A program made the translations under genes and the position numbers. A stretch of 64,000 bases of DNA from positions 16,739,924 through 16,803,923 of the forward strand of contig OV121097.1 of NCBI GenBank assembly GCA_921293015.1. Reading direction: 5' to 3'. Shown piece after piece: positions 38,977-50,682 of the stretch; the stretch's first letter is position 1; each line of letters starts with the position of its first letter. Source of the DNA: Phorcus lineatus (Eukaryota > Mollusca > Gastropoda > Trochida > Trochidae). The notes beneath the pieces were generated by a model. It saw only the letters and a program-made list of their open reading frames with translations. It was not told the origin of the DNA and did no database searches.

Positions 38977-39144
38977 ATCATGAATATATCTTTGACTAAA
39001 ACCTTGTTTATCTAATTGACTGAGGTAGAATATTAATATTTTTATTTGTGCGCTGACACGGCTGAAAATATATTACCTTTTTACCTGAGGTATTCACGAA
39101 GACGTTTTTTTACCACCAAACATATGATAAAACAATATATTTTC

Positions 39145-39620
39145 TTAAAGAGCCACTCCGTGATTTTCATAACATATTATTTATCTTTGATACGAACCTA
39201 AATGTCATATGTGGTGATATACAATCAAAACATTTTAAATTTTCATGTCCAAGAGACATATATATCACAAATACTGGTTTTCCATGAAAATCTAAAAACA
39301 ACCTCATAAATGCACAGAGGTGTAGTTATCACGTCCAATGTACATGGATACTAATTATATAACCTAACAAACACTACCAACTCCTAACTGCCCTCCTGAC
39401 TGTTTTAGATAAGTCTCCAAAATTACGTTTGACTATTTGACGCGCGCCACTGTCCGGTTTTCCATCACAAATGCGACGTTCCACCTTTATATTGTCGCTG
39501 TAAAAAAACAATAAGCTTTGAAATGTGTCTTTTGGTAACAGTCGATACTTCGCGATCAAAAGACACCATTGATAAAGTTTGGCACATATGATTCCAACAA
39601 CTCACGGAGTGGCTCTTTAA
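39145..39620. mobile_element. MITE C, TIR TTAAAGAGCCACTCCGTGA
   Basis: Perfect 17-bp ends AAAGAGCCACTCCGTGA and TCACGGAGTGGCTCTTT. The inner core (CAAAATTACGTTTGACTATT, GACGCGCGCCACTGTCCGG) is that of MITE B, so C is a relative that acquired different ends. Confidence 0.8.
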
Positions 39621-39663
39621 AGGCCATTAGAATGTGAGTATCGAAACAACATGAATGCTTCAA

Positions 39664-39870
39664 GTTACACAGAGTATGTTTCATGAATTTGCATATGGCT
39701 TAAATGAAAGCCAAAATACCATAGGCCCTGATTTAAGTTAAAATCACACTTCTAAAATTACATTTTTATCTCTAAAATCCCAAAATATGATAGTTTCTTA
39801 TTTTCAATCATAATCGAAAAACTACTCGGAATGAGCTGTGTCTTTTTAACGTCAACAAAGCGAGAGGATA
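39664..39870. mobile_element. MITE B copy 3, left half only
   Basis: Begins TTACACAGAGTATGTTTCATGA and follows the family for about 200 bp, then stops before the core. Confidence 0.55.
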
Positions 39871-39952
39871 TTCTGTATCTTAATGAAGTAGTTAAACGTA
39901 TACAAAAATACGAAATATGATATTAGCTATATAATCAATGTCGCTCTCATAA

Positions 39953-40398
39953 AGGGACACAGAGTATGTTGTAGGGGTCAGATATGTTGAACTTCATAAA
40001 TGGTTTTATTTGTTCAAGAAGTAAATGTTGTTTTTGCAAATTTATGTCTTAATGCTTATCTGTTTAGTGCATTAACAATAGACAGGTTAGAGTCGAGATT
40101 TGTAATCGAAAACCGGACAATGACGCGCGCAAATGACTGAAACGTAATTTTGTAACCTTATTCACAGCAGCCTCAAGGTCACATATAGGTTGGTTGTACT
40201 TAGTAGATCATTTAACTAATATACACGAAAATTGAACGCAGAATTTAACACTCTTAACAATTTAAAGTAATTTTTCACTTGCAATTAAAAAGAGAAAATG
40301 ACATAATTTTGGCATTTAAGAGTTAAAGAAACTCAAGTCAAATGGTATTTCGGCTTTTATATAAGCCACATACATATTTTGAAAACATACTCTGTTTC
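39953..40398. mobile_element. MITE B copy 4, reversed
   Basis: Begins AAAGGGACACAGAGTATGTT and ends GAAAACATACTCTGTTTCC. The core appears in reverse (AATCGAAAACCGGACAATGA, CGCGCGCAAATGACTGAAAC). Confidence 0.75.
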
Positions 40399-41631
40399 CA
40401 GCTAGCGTTAATTATGTCATGCAACAAGATGTCCGAGTACAAGAGATAGTCCGGCTTTACCCTCTTTAGAATAAGACCGAAGGGTTAGATATGACCGGAC
40501 ATTGTATTGAAAGTACATCGTCAATTGCATGTGTTTACAGCTGGTATTTCGGATCATTTGAGTGGAGTTCCATGTTACTAACTTGTATTGAAAGTGCATG
40601 CATACCTCATGTCCGATGTAGTCAATCGTCAATTGCATATGTATTCCGGATCAGTTGGGTGGAGTTCCATCTTACTTATGCATATTGAGCTGGAGAGGCT
40701 AGTAGAAACGAAAGTGGATATGGGTACTGTCGCTTGATAACGGTATAAGGATCTTTATCGAAACGTCGCCATTGTGAAAATAAAGAAGTTGTACATCCAT
40801 AATATCATTGGAAACTTCTAGAAAGCCACTGAAACAATTCAGGGGTACTGTTTTTTTTTAAAGTTCAATAGTGTTTACAAATGTACAAATGATTCAAAAC
40901 AATTTTGAAAATCATTAATAAAATAAATCAAAGACTTTTTCAATTTATATACTATTAGCCTTGTGGAAATAAGTGTTTTCCTTGCTGGACGACATTTTGT
41001 CTTTAAGGTAGGAATTTACTTCATATTTCGAGGCCATGATTTTTGCTTAATCATACTTCTACCAACAACACGGACCAGCAAAGTGTTTATTTGATCCTTT
41101 TTATGTGAGTTTTTCAAGGAAATAATGTGTACAATCTACTGAAATGCTTACACCAAGAAAATCTCGTTTCTGCGGGTGTTGAGAGTTCTCTTACAGGACG
41201 GTGGTTATTTTTGTTTAGAAGTTAGTCTTTAAGCGTATTTATTTTCTAGCACGCCAATAAAAATATAAAGAAAGAGTATTTGCATACACTATTCTCATGA
41301 GCGCCCTCTTTTTACAAAACCCGGTTATACCTAAAAGGCCTGTTAGGGGAAAGTTTGGAAAAGAATGTATTGACGCACCAAGAAATCGTATTCAGTTATT
41401 TCAAAAGATGCCTACTTGAAATGTCTGAACATAATTTGTATAGGCTGTAAATGTAAGATGTAAGAATTCAAAATGAAAACATATTGATGTGTGGGTTAGA
41501 ATAAAAACTTCCTGGTGCATTGAGGAGTACTTTCTTCTATCTGATATTTTAGGTCATCTGAATGAATGATTTTCTATTTCAAACGATATTAAAGTCTTGC
41601 ACTTGGAAAGTCTAACAAGCATAACCAACTC
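40399..41631. other. Upstream region of receptor 2, no gene recognised
   Basis: Contains the likely promoter and 5' UTR of receptor 2. A dispersed pair of similar 50-bp phrases around CATTGTATTGAAAGTACATC (40500) and TGTATTGAAAGTGCATGC (40585) is a short local duplication. No core promoter assigned. Confidence 0.35.
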
Positions 41632-44600
41632 ATGGGTCCCTCTAAATTGTGTCGTGTTTTCCTCCTACTAGGACTTCTAACTGCTATTTTAGGTGAGACT
41701 GCTGTTTTATTCGATGTGCTTCAGAATTTCAAGATTTATACGTTGTTGGTTTCACGACGTAAAATGTGCGGATTCATTCTGCTCTGTAGCGGGCTTACTT
41801 GAATTATACGTCACTGTAGATGAAGTTTTTACTTTTTCTTAATTCAGGAAAATGTACATATAACACTACGATATACAAACTTAATCTCCGTATACAAAGA
41901 CAATCATTGTTTACATTAGATTATTAACACCATGTGTAGTTGTAGTCATTCCTTTAATTATATTTACATTGTGTTCACATGTTTTCGGTCTTGCATAATA
42001 ATCTAAATCGGTATCTTGACAAAAATCGTTTTAAAATTAAAAATAAATAACTTTAGTCAAGTTCATTAAAGATTAACCTTAGAAAACAATTCCTTATATG
42101 GAAAGGGATTGACCTTCACCTGTGAAGTGACTTGTAAGTAAGCGTTGACGTACGTGTGAAATTGAGTACGTCGAGACGTCATCCCTTGCCAGGCGTCACG
42201 AACGTATTGTTCGTTGACCTGCAAGGAGCATTCAGTAGATGAGTATAAAGAGGATATATGTCTTTCCTTTGAACTGTTTATCTCATCGAGTGAGGTAGAA
42301 AATAGGTATTTCGAGAGTGGCGCGGTCACGAGTGAAATATTAACTTTCCTTCCTCGAGAGATGAGATAAACTTGATATAAGTCAAGGGAAAATATATAAT
42401 CAGTTCATTATACGACTTAATTTGTGTTTTGACCTCTTTTAAAAGCGTATATAGGCCCTAATAAAAAGGAACAAGAATTCTACGTAAGGTCATAATAAAT
42501 TATTGATCTCACGACGTCAATTGGGTGACCATCCTCCCGATAGTTTATTTGACTAATACAACAGGGTATCTCACTCTCATTTATATTATTATTATTATTC
42601 ATATATACATTTTTGCTTCCAAACCTCTTTTATTTGTTTAATAATCTTATTTTTAGTGTTTAAGGGACAGTGCTCATTTTAAAAAATTCGGTCTGTCATA
42701 TGTTCACCTGAGCAGAATGGCATAAGAGAGGCGGAACATATTTTACATTTAACTCTATTTGTAGGGTGGCTGTCTGGCGATCATAATCCTATAACGTTCA
42801 GGTCGAATGAATGGTTGTCGAGTGTTTTTGGAAAAGTGTGTACATTAACGAGAACCTTAACCGGACCTCTTTTAGTATTAATCCTAATTATAATAGACGG
42901 TTAGTAATTTTACAGATGACATTGTGTAGGATTTGAGAAATAAGCCTCAAATTTAGCCAGGTTGTGATTTCTAGTCACTCTGAAAAAATAGCTCTTGTCG
43001 GTCCTGTAGAATAATTGTGTACGGTTTTCGATATTATCATTTATACTTTGAAAACTAAAAATATTGATTATTTTCAGCTTCCCGTGTCCCTTCTCTTCTA
43101 ATGTACTAACATAAGCATGTACTACCTTGAAATTAAAATCAATAACTCTTCTGTCCAAGCTTCTTCTTCAGTTTTAGGACGAGAGGTATGTGGTGGTGTT
43201 TCTTCAGATTCAGGGGACGAGAGGTATGTGGTGGTGTTTCTTCAGATTCAGGGGACGAGAGGTAGATGGTGGTGTTTCTTCAGATTCAGGGGACGAGAGG
43301 TATGTGGTGGTGTTTCTTCAGATTCAGGGGACGAGAGGTATATGGTGGTGTTTCTTCAGATTCAGGGGACGAGAGGTATGTGGTGGTGTTTCTTCAGATT
43401 CAGGGGACGAGAGGTATGTGGTGGTGTTTCTTCAGATTCAGGAGACGAGAGGTATGTGGTGGTGTTTCTTCAGATTCAGGAGACGAGAGGTATGTGGTGG
43501 TGTTTCTTCAGATTCAGGGGACGAGAGGTATGTGGTGGTGTTTCTTCAGATTCAGGAGACGAGAGGTATGTGGTGGTGTTTCTTCAGTTTCAGGAGACGA
43601 GAGGTATATGGTGGTGTTTCTTCAGTTTCTGGAAACGAGAGGTATATGGTGGTGTATCTTCAGATTCAGGGGACGAGAGGTATATGGTGGTGTTTCTTCA
43701 GTTTCAGGGGACGAGAGGTATGTGGTGGTGTTTCTTCAGATTCAGGGGACGAGAGGTATGTGGTGGTGTTTCTTCAGATTCAGGGGACGAGAGGTATGTG
43801 GTGGTGTTTCTTCAGATTCAGGAGACGAGAGGTATGTGGTGGTGTTTCTTCAGATTCAGGAGACAAGAGGTATGTGGTGGTGTTTCTTCAGATTCAGGGG
43901 ACGAGAGGTATGTGGTGGTGTTTCTTCAGATTCAGGGGACGAGAGGTAGATGGTGGTGTTTCTTCAGATTCAGGGGACGAGAGGTATGTGGTGGTGTTTC
44001 TTCAGATTCAGGGGACGAGAGGTATGTGGTGGTGTTTCTTCAGATTCAGGGGACGAGAGGTATGTGGTGGTGTTTCTTCAGATTCAGGAGACGAGAGGTA
44101 TGTGGTGGTGTTTCTTCAGATTCAGGGGACGAGAGGTAGATGGTGGTGTTTCTTCAGATTCAGGGGACGAGAGGTATGTGGTGGTGTTTCTTCAGATTCA
44201 GGGGACGAGAGGTATATGGTGGTGTTTCTTCAGATTCAGGGGACGAGAGGTATGTGGTGGTGTTTCTTCAGATTCAGGAGACGAGAGGTATGTGGTGGTG
44301 TTTCTTCAGTTTCAGGAGACGAGAGGTATATGGTGGTGTTTCTTCAGTTTCAGGAGACGAGAGGTATATGGTGGTGTATCTTCAGATTCAGGGGACGAGA
44401 GGTATGTGGTGGTGTTTCTTCAGTTTCAGGAGACGAGAGGTATGTGGTGGTGTTTCTTCAGTTTCAGGGGACGAGAGGTATATGGTGGTGTTTCTTCAGT
44501 TTCAGGAGACGAGAGATATATGGCGGTGTTTCTCCAGAGCAACGACCTGACCCAGGTGATGGTGGCGGCGGGGGAGGAGGGGGGGCTGGTGCCATGTTGT

Positions 44601-47274
44601 GTCTCCACAACTTGGCTGGAACCAATCCCTACAGGCAACACCCTTCAACCAACTCATCGTCTCGGATACATCCGCCATCATAGGATCCGGGGTGGAGGAC
44701 AAAGCTGTTGTTGTTACTACTGTTGGTGCTTTAAGCTTATACATTGGATCGGAACATAGTGTTTATTCCCCTTTACCGTTTTCAGACCTTGGACAGAGGT
44801 ATATTATTTCATCGTGTCATATCGGCACTTCTATACAGTTGTTCATAGCTGCTTCATCTAATTTGAGAGTAGATATCGTCTTTAAAATGAGTGGTACCTT
44901 AACATATGGTGAACGTGTGTACACTGATGGGGAAAAGTTGTCTTTATCCTTACAGAAATACCAAACTTTTTCCCTTAAAAGTAAAAATGATATTACAGGA
45001 ACTATTGTCAATGCAACTGAGCCTATTGCTGTGTTCATAGCAATCGTAAGTTCAAATATATATCGCAACAGGAATGTCACTACCATAGCAACAGAACAGC
45101 TTGTTCCGGTAGAGCATTATGGGAAAGAGTTTGTAGTTCCGGTGTACGACAGTTTTGCGACGTATTTACTTCAGATTCTTGGAGAAGACACGAACACGGT
45201 TGTCACTTTCAACAATGGAACTTCCTTAACAATAAACAGTATCTACGAACAGAGAGTTGGACCAAGTGAAAACCTTCACTTTACAACAGACAGACCTGTC
45301 ATGACAACATTATGTCGAAATATCACGCGATATAGTGGTTTCACCGCTGTTCCTCCAGTAACATCCTACGGTAAAAACGTTGCACTTTATGTTGGTCCCT
45401 ACACCCTGAAGATATCAACAAAAAGGTCGTCGTCGGTTACTGTTTTGAGTTCCCAGAGTGTAACGGTGTCAGTTACTTGGGAAAATGTTACTAACACAGA
45501 TTACAAAGTAGGGAAGGTTACTTCTGCTGCAACAGTCCTTACGTCTACGGAAGACTTCAGTGTGATGGTGTTTCATACTGACCATGTTCACAGAGGCGGA
45601 TATACTGGTCCTTACACCAGTGAACTACCAGGTGGGATTTTTAGTCTTAAAGGGGAAGAAGCACGTTCTTTAAATAAAAAAATCTCACAAAACGAAAATA
45701 AATGTTTCCGATCGCAAGACAATGTTTTTAAATCAAAATAAGCAGTTTTTAAATGAACGTACCATGATCGAGTAAACTTCAAATGATTACACAAAAAATA
45801 ACCGCCAGTTGTTTTTGCTAAGACTTCATGTTTCTTCTACTACTATGGATGTACAGGTGGAGTAATGAGATGTTTAACCCTCTAAAGATAATTCATTTGA
45901 CATAAACTAATTTTCATTGGGGTAAATTTTTATTTCATAGATGTTTAAAAAACGTGCTATGTACAGCCCACTGCGCTACTGTGGACCCAGTTATATTTCC
46001 GCGCATATAGTACTATAATAATCTGGAGTATAATGTTATCTTTCCTCAGATATGCATATAGCACACAAAATAATGGCCTACAGTGACATTCGGGGAATCG
46101 GAAATAAGTGCCGGGTTTCCAATAATGACCACGATAAGTGTCAATTGTGCCAATGTTTCAAAAGAAGGTTTAAAAAATACAATTTTTTCCCCCTTTCTTC
46201 CGTTAAAGAATATGGCTGCTGGTATCTTTACAAAGTACTGGTAACGCGCATAAGCATATATAAAATTTATTCATAAATTGTCAAATTGCTTTATGCACTC
46301 TAAAGGTATATATAACTTTCAATCAATAAAGAATATTCTCCACCTACTTGCTAACGCTGATTTAACCCCGCTCGAAAGAATGTATCATATCATCTTCTCT
46401 ATTTTTCACCTTGTATATTCCTAAGAAAGAGCTTTTCTAGTTTCATGCCCGTTAACTCCGATTCTGAACGCCATATCAAAAATTCTACGCGGTATATCTT
46501 TTGTATTTGTGACAAGTTGTATTGTATAATATACGACGGAAACCTTGACTTTATCTTCAAGAAAACCACGATATCTTGGCCATTTTACTAATTCAAGTTA
46601 CTGCTATATCTCATTTTGTGTCAGCTTACACTTTCAAAGTCCCTCACCCGCTATATCTTTCCATAATGCAATTTATCAAAAACGGTTTCTATGTGACAAA
46701 ATTAGAAAACAATAAATACAAGTGTATACCACTTACATGATTTATGTTCAGTCTTTTTTATTTAACCGAAACGGCAACACAGATTAAAGGTAAAGAGTTT
46801 GGATTTTGGATAAAAAAACGACTTAGTCTTTTCTTTTTTTTTATTGAATAACAATGAATCTAACAAACTAATCGAAACTAGATTAGAAAATAAATATCGT
46901 TTTTACCAGCAGATTCAACCTCAGTTTTTCCAAAGCTTAATGTCACTGTAACAAGAAACGAGGGTAAGTCAAGTTTTTGTAATAACTAACTATAAAGATA
47001 TTAAACTTTTGTTCAAGAAGCGACCTGTTATTGTTTAATGACATACTGTATACATATAAACATAAATCACTTATCCTGTTATAGTTTTGTTTTAGATGAT
47101 TCAGACGGGGCTGTCATCGCAGTGGGAGTCTCGCTCGCTGTAATCATCGTTATACTCGTCGTCGTCCTCGTCATCCTTCTCTTCTTTATGTGAGTGGTTT
47201 TATAATGTTGCTACTGCTAACTATTACTGCTACCACTACTACTACTACAACTACTTCTACTACTACTCGTGCTG

Positions 47275-47324
<50 letters not shown>

Positions 47325-48294
47325 GCTACTACTTCTTCTACTGCTACTACTACTACTACTACTACTACTGCTGCTACTACTACTACTACTACTGTTACTA
47401 CTACTACCACTACTACAACTAGTGCTGCTACTGCTGTTACTACTGCTACTGCTACTACTAGTTCTACTACTACTTCTACTGCTACTGCTACTAATACTAC
47501 TTTCATTACAATTTCTATTACTTATGCTATAAGTACCAGATACTTGCTATTGTTGTCTCTGTAAATTAATTATGAGAAAATATATACAAGCTTTCTTCTG
47601 AAAGTGTCACAGAGTATGTTTCATAAATATATATGTTGCTTAGACACACATATCATGTTGTAAAATCAATCATGTCGTAAAACTTGCATTTTTCATAAAA
47701 GTACCTTAATTATGATATTAAATTTTTTTCATTAATAATCGGAAAACAGTCATATTATTGTAACGAGGTCTAATATTAACGTCCAATTTACCTGTAAACT
47801 AGTCATTTGATCCACTTCATGTTTGTCTTTGTGTCTGCTGACAATAAGTTTCCAAAATTACGTTTGAGTCATTGGCGCGCGCCACTGTCCGGTTTTCGAT
47901 CACAAATCGCGACTTCAAGCAGTTTATTCTCATTATACTGAACTGATAAGCATTAAAATGGTAATTTTCAGATAATACCAGAAGGCCTTAATATAATAAC
48001 ATATATTTGACATATTTGATTCCGAAAACATACTCTGTGTCCCTTTTAAATCCATTTTATTTCTAATTAAGAAAAAGGAAGACAAAAATGGACACCAAAA
48101 GCAGCACCTCTGCCATCGACCCTCAAGTCATGTATCCTGTAGAAGGAGAGCCGACTTCTTCTACTCCAACCGACAACTCAGTTCAAGGAAGGAGCTCCAG
48201 ATATGCAGGTCTTGGTATTAGAGAAACTGTTGATCATGATTATATGGCGTTTCGTTCAGTTGACATCTACAGTCAACACGAAGGGAGAATCTAG
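41632..48294 (+). CDS. Receptor 2: IgGFc-binding-domain transmembrane protein, disrupted frame
   Basis: Exons: 41632-41692 (signal peptide MGPSKLCRVFLLLGLLTAIL), 44506-45631 (IgGFc-binding domain), 47096-47189 (TM helix, about 25 hydrophobic residues), 48072-48294 (tail). The domain exon starts GDERYMAVFLQSNDLTQVM, matching the start of receptor 3 domain 1 (GYDFLIAVPADI). It later has YSPLPFSDLGQRYIIS, EPIAVFIAIVSS and VPPVTSYG, in the family order. Phases agree for all joins, except one extra base within the G7 run at 44579-44585, after which the domain continues in another frame. The tail frame meets TAG at 48292, then stays open to a second stop at 48409-48411, encoding YEDLVEMDLEHRYYTAL, an ITAM-like spacing. 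The gene may be a recent pseudogene, a polymorphic allele, or a real gene with an extra intron (44556-44634) or assembly error. Confidence 0.75.
43176..44537 (+). repeat. 38-bp minisatellite, about 36 units, built on a splice acceptor and exon start
   Basis: Unit: GGACGAGAGGTATGTGGTGG then TGTTTCTTCAGATTCAGG. Variants are few (GTATAT or GTAGAT for GTATGT; TTTCAGG for ATTCAGG). Each unit contains a consensus-like 3' splice site (TGTTTCTTCAG and CAG again 5 bp on) and, except the last unit, a strong 5' splice site (GAG/GTATGT). The last unit reads GAGAGATATATGG, lacks the GT and runs on into the receptor 2 domain exon. One reading frame is open through the whole array only because 38 is not a multiple of 3 and the unit has no stop. 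Those 136-497-codon frames are not separate genes. Confidence 0.95.
45646..45975. mobile_element. MITE A copy 3, inserted at the receptor 2 domain-exon donor
   Basis: Left CTTAAAGGGGAAGAAGCACG; right AACGTGCTATGTACAGCCC. The left end lies 14 bp after the donor CCAG/gtggga at 45631. The domain frame reads on through the element for 36 codons to a stop at 45741. Confidence 0.6.
45976..47095. other. Receptor 2 intron, no feature recognised
   Basis: AT-rich intron sequence. The 74-codon frame at 46052-46276 has no support. Confidence 0.4.
47206..47510. repeat. (CTA)n trinucleotide repeat
   Basis: About 100 imperfect CTA/CTG triplets in the receptor 2 intron after the TM exon. It yields long poly-Leu, poly-Thr and poly-Val frames on both strands, all artefacts. 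Confidence 0.95.
47599..48050. mobile_element. MITE B copy 5
   Basis: Left GTGTCACAGAGTATGTTTCA; right AAAACATACTCTGTGTCCCT. Best-preserved core: AAATTACGTTTGAGTCATTG then GCGCGCGCCACTGTCCGG. It ends about 20 bp before the receptor 2 tail exon. Confidence 0.8.
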
Positions 48295-48479
48295 TCTGGT
48301 ACTGAAGGAGGGGCAGATAACCGAGGCTATGAAGACCTTGTTGAAATGGATTTAGAACATAGATATTATACGGCGCTTCACTCGGATGACAAAAAGAGCA
48401 AAATATAAACAACCCTGGTCTTCAATATACTGACCTCATTAACGGTGCCCGTTATAAGACATTATTATTTGTGTATTAT

Positions 48480-48830
48480 GGGGCAGTAGCACGTTTTTAA
48501 ATAAATATAGTCTTCTTACAAGAATGAAAATAGTATTTTACCAATTGGAAGACAATGTTTTTGAATAAAAAAGAATGATTTCTAAAACGAAAGAACTATT
48601 TGCTATTCCACTGAGCGAATCCATTCCGTACCTGAATTGATTAAAAGGCGTTCATACTAGAAGGGCCGCCAGTGGCAGTTGCTTGATACTTGATAATTTC
48701 GGTTTGAGTCAAGAGATGTTTGATTCTCTGAGGATAATACATTTGGTATACATGATGGTTTAGAGTTTGTTCTTTAAGTTGTTGTGAACTTTGAATTGAT
48801 CAAGATTAATTGAGTGCTACTGTCCCTATA
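48480..48830. mobile_element. MITE A copy 4
   Basis: Left GGGGCAGTAGCACGTTTTTA; right GAGTGCTACTGTCCCTATAAG. Lies in the presumed 3' untranslated region or just 3' of receptor 2. Confidence 0.75.
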
Positions 48831-49630
48831 AGATATAATAGAATTTCTATACATATGTACTTGTTACAATTAAAATCCATGTATTGATAGTTAGAAGTGC
48901 TGAAAGATTGCTTCATTGCTTCAAAATGTAGAGCGAAGATTATGTTGTTTGGTGTTCTGTCAAGTTTGGCTTATTCAACTCTCACTACAATAAATGTTAC
49001 AAATCTTTGATTAGATGAAGAAAAATGATTCTCCTATCATTTGTTAAAAATGTTTATTATGATTATCATTATTAACTTCAGCTCATAAACAAATGTCTTT
49101 TTAACTGTGTAATCTTTTTACACAATTGCTATCCTCATGCCGAATTTAGATCCGTGGACTGTTGAACTTTTGTGAGAACATCATCTTATTGATATTGTTT
49201 CTATTATCAATATATTTTCTGTAATTTTATTTTCATTATAGAATTGTTAGGAATACCTTCTAAAATTGACTCCTTGATTCTAAATCATTATTTGAATATA
49301 CGTTAATTTAAAAAGGGTTTTACCTTTTATAAACATTTAGATTTAATGGTGTATACTCGGGAAGCTCTCAACAAATGTAATATATCGTTATGTGCTCAAT
49401 TTTTTTTGCGTCAGATGTACCCTAGCTAATGTAATTAAAGTCATTTAAGTGAATGTTGCTTTTGATAGAAATTAACATGGAAATGTACACCCATCTTTGC
49501 ATAGTGTGCAAACATCTACAAGACTCGCCACGTTGTCACGTGTAGGTCACCGTTAACATCGTTGCAATTTTAAGTAAATAAAGTTAAGAAAAGAGAAATA
49601 TATATCACTTTTAGATGTGTTTTTCTTTGC
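48831..49630. other. Intergenic, no feature recognised
   Basis: AT-rich; the only open frame of note (49570-49788, minus) is produced by the minisatellite that follows. Confidence 0.35.
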
Positions 49631-49639
49631 AGTTTGTAA

Positions 49640-50437
49640 GAATTCAAAGTCATAAGAAGCATGTGTAAATTCAAAAGGTCATACGAAGCATATTTGAATT
49701 CAAAAGTCATATGAAGCATATAGGAATTTAGAGTAATATTAAGCATATGTGAGTTCAAAAGGTCAAACAAAGCATAAATGAGTTCCAAAGGTCAAATGAA
49801 GCATAAATGAGTTCAAAAGGTCATATGAAGCATTTAGGAATTCAGAGTCATATGAAGCATATTTGAATGCAAAATATAATATTGAAGCACATATGAATTG
49901 AAAAGGTCATATATATCATATGAGTTCAAAAGGTCATATGTTTATTCAGATGTCATATGAAGCATATGTGAATTTAAGAGGTCATACGAAGTATTTGGGA
50001 ATTTAAGAGGTCATATGAATCAAATGTAAATTCAAGAGGTTATATGAAGCATATGTAAATTCAAGAGGTCATATGAAGCATATGTGAATTCATGAGGTCA
50101 TATGAAGCATATGTGAATTCAAAAGGTCATATGAAGAATATGTGAGTTCAAAAGGTCAAACAAAGCACAATTGAGTTCAAAAGGTCAAATGAAGCATAAA
50201 TGAGTTCAAAAGGTCATATGAAGCATTTAGGAATTCAGAGTCATATGAAGCATATTTGAGTTCAAAAGATTATATAAAGCAAATATAAATTCAAGAGGTC
50301 ATATGAAGCATATGTGAATTCAAGAGGTCATATTAAGCATAAGTGAATTCAAGAGGTCATATAAAGCATATGGGAATTTAAGAGGTCATATAAAGCATAA
50401 GTGAATGCAAGAGGTCATATGAAGCATATGTGAATTG
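49640..50437. repeat. 27-30 bp degenerate minisatellite
   Basis: About 28 copies of a unit like AGGTCATATGAAGCATATGT followed by GAATTCAA, with frequent point changes (CATACGAAG, GTTTAGGAATTCAGAG). Every unit holds CATATG and often GAATTC palindromes. Confidence 0.9.
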
Positions 50438-50682
50438 GGTCATTCCTCAAAACGCCACTGCACAACCTTGAGACTAAATCATCGTCTTCATGTGTAAATG
50501 ATGTGAGGGATGTATTTGCATATGTGGTAATCGAGAGCAACAATTCAAATAAATCTTACAGTAGCATACTTTTTAAAACATCAAACAAGTCTAAAGGTTA
50601 GGTTAAAAACACTTCATGATGTGAACGAATACAACTGCAATTGATCATAGAAAAAATGAAATAGAAAGAAAATCTTCTTTTA

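Noticed and set aside
42066-42329. 87-codon minus frame upstream of receptor 2 domain exon
   Set aside because: No recognisable domain, no splice context, lies within a receptor 2 intron.
43117-44759. Long open frames (up to 497 codons) reading the 38-bp repeat in all three frames
   Set aside because: They arise because the repeat unit lacks stops and 38 is not divisible by 3; the same peptide text appears in every frame. Only the last unit joins the real exon in frame.
47186-47564. Poly-Leu, poly-Thr and poly-Val frames
   Set aside because: Products of the CTA trinucleotide repeat inside an intron.
49570-49788. 72-codon repetitive protein
   Set aside because: Minus-strand reading of the 27-30 bp minisatellite.
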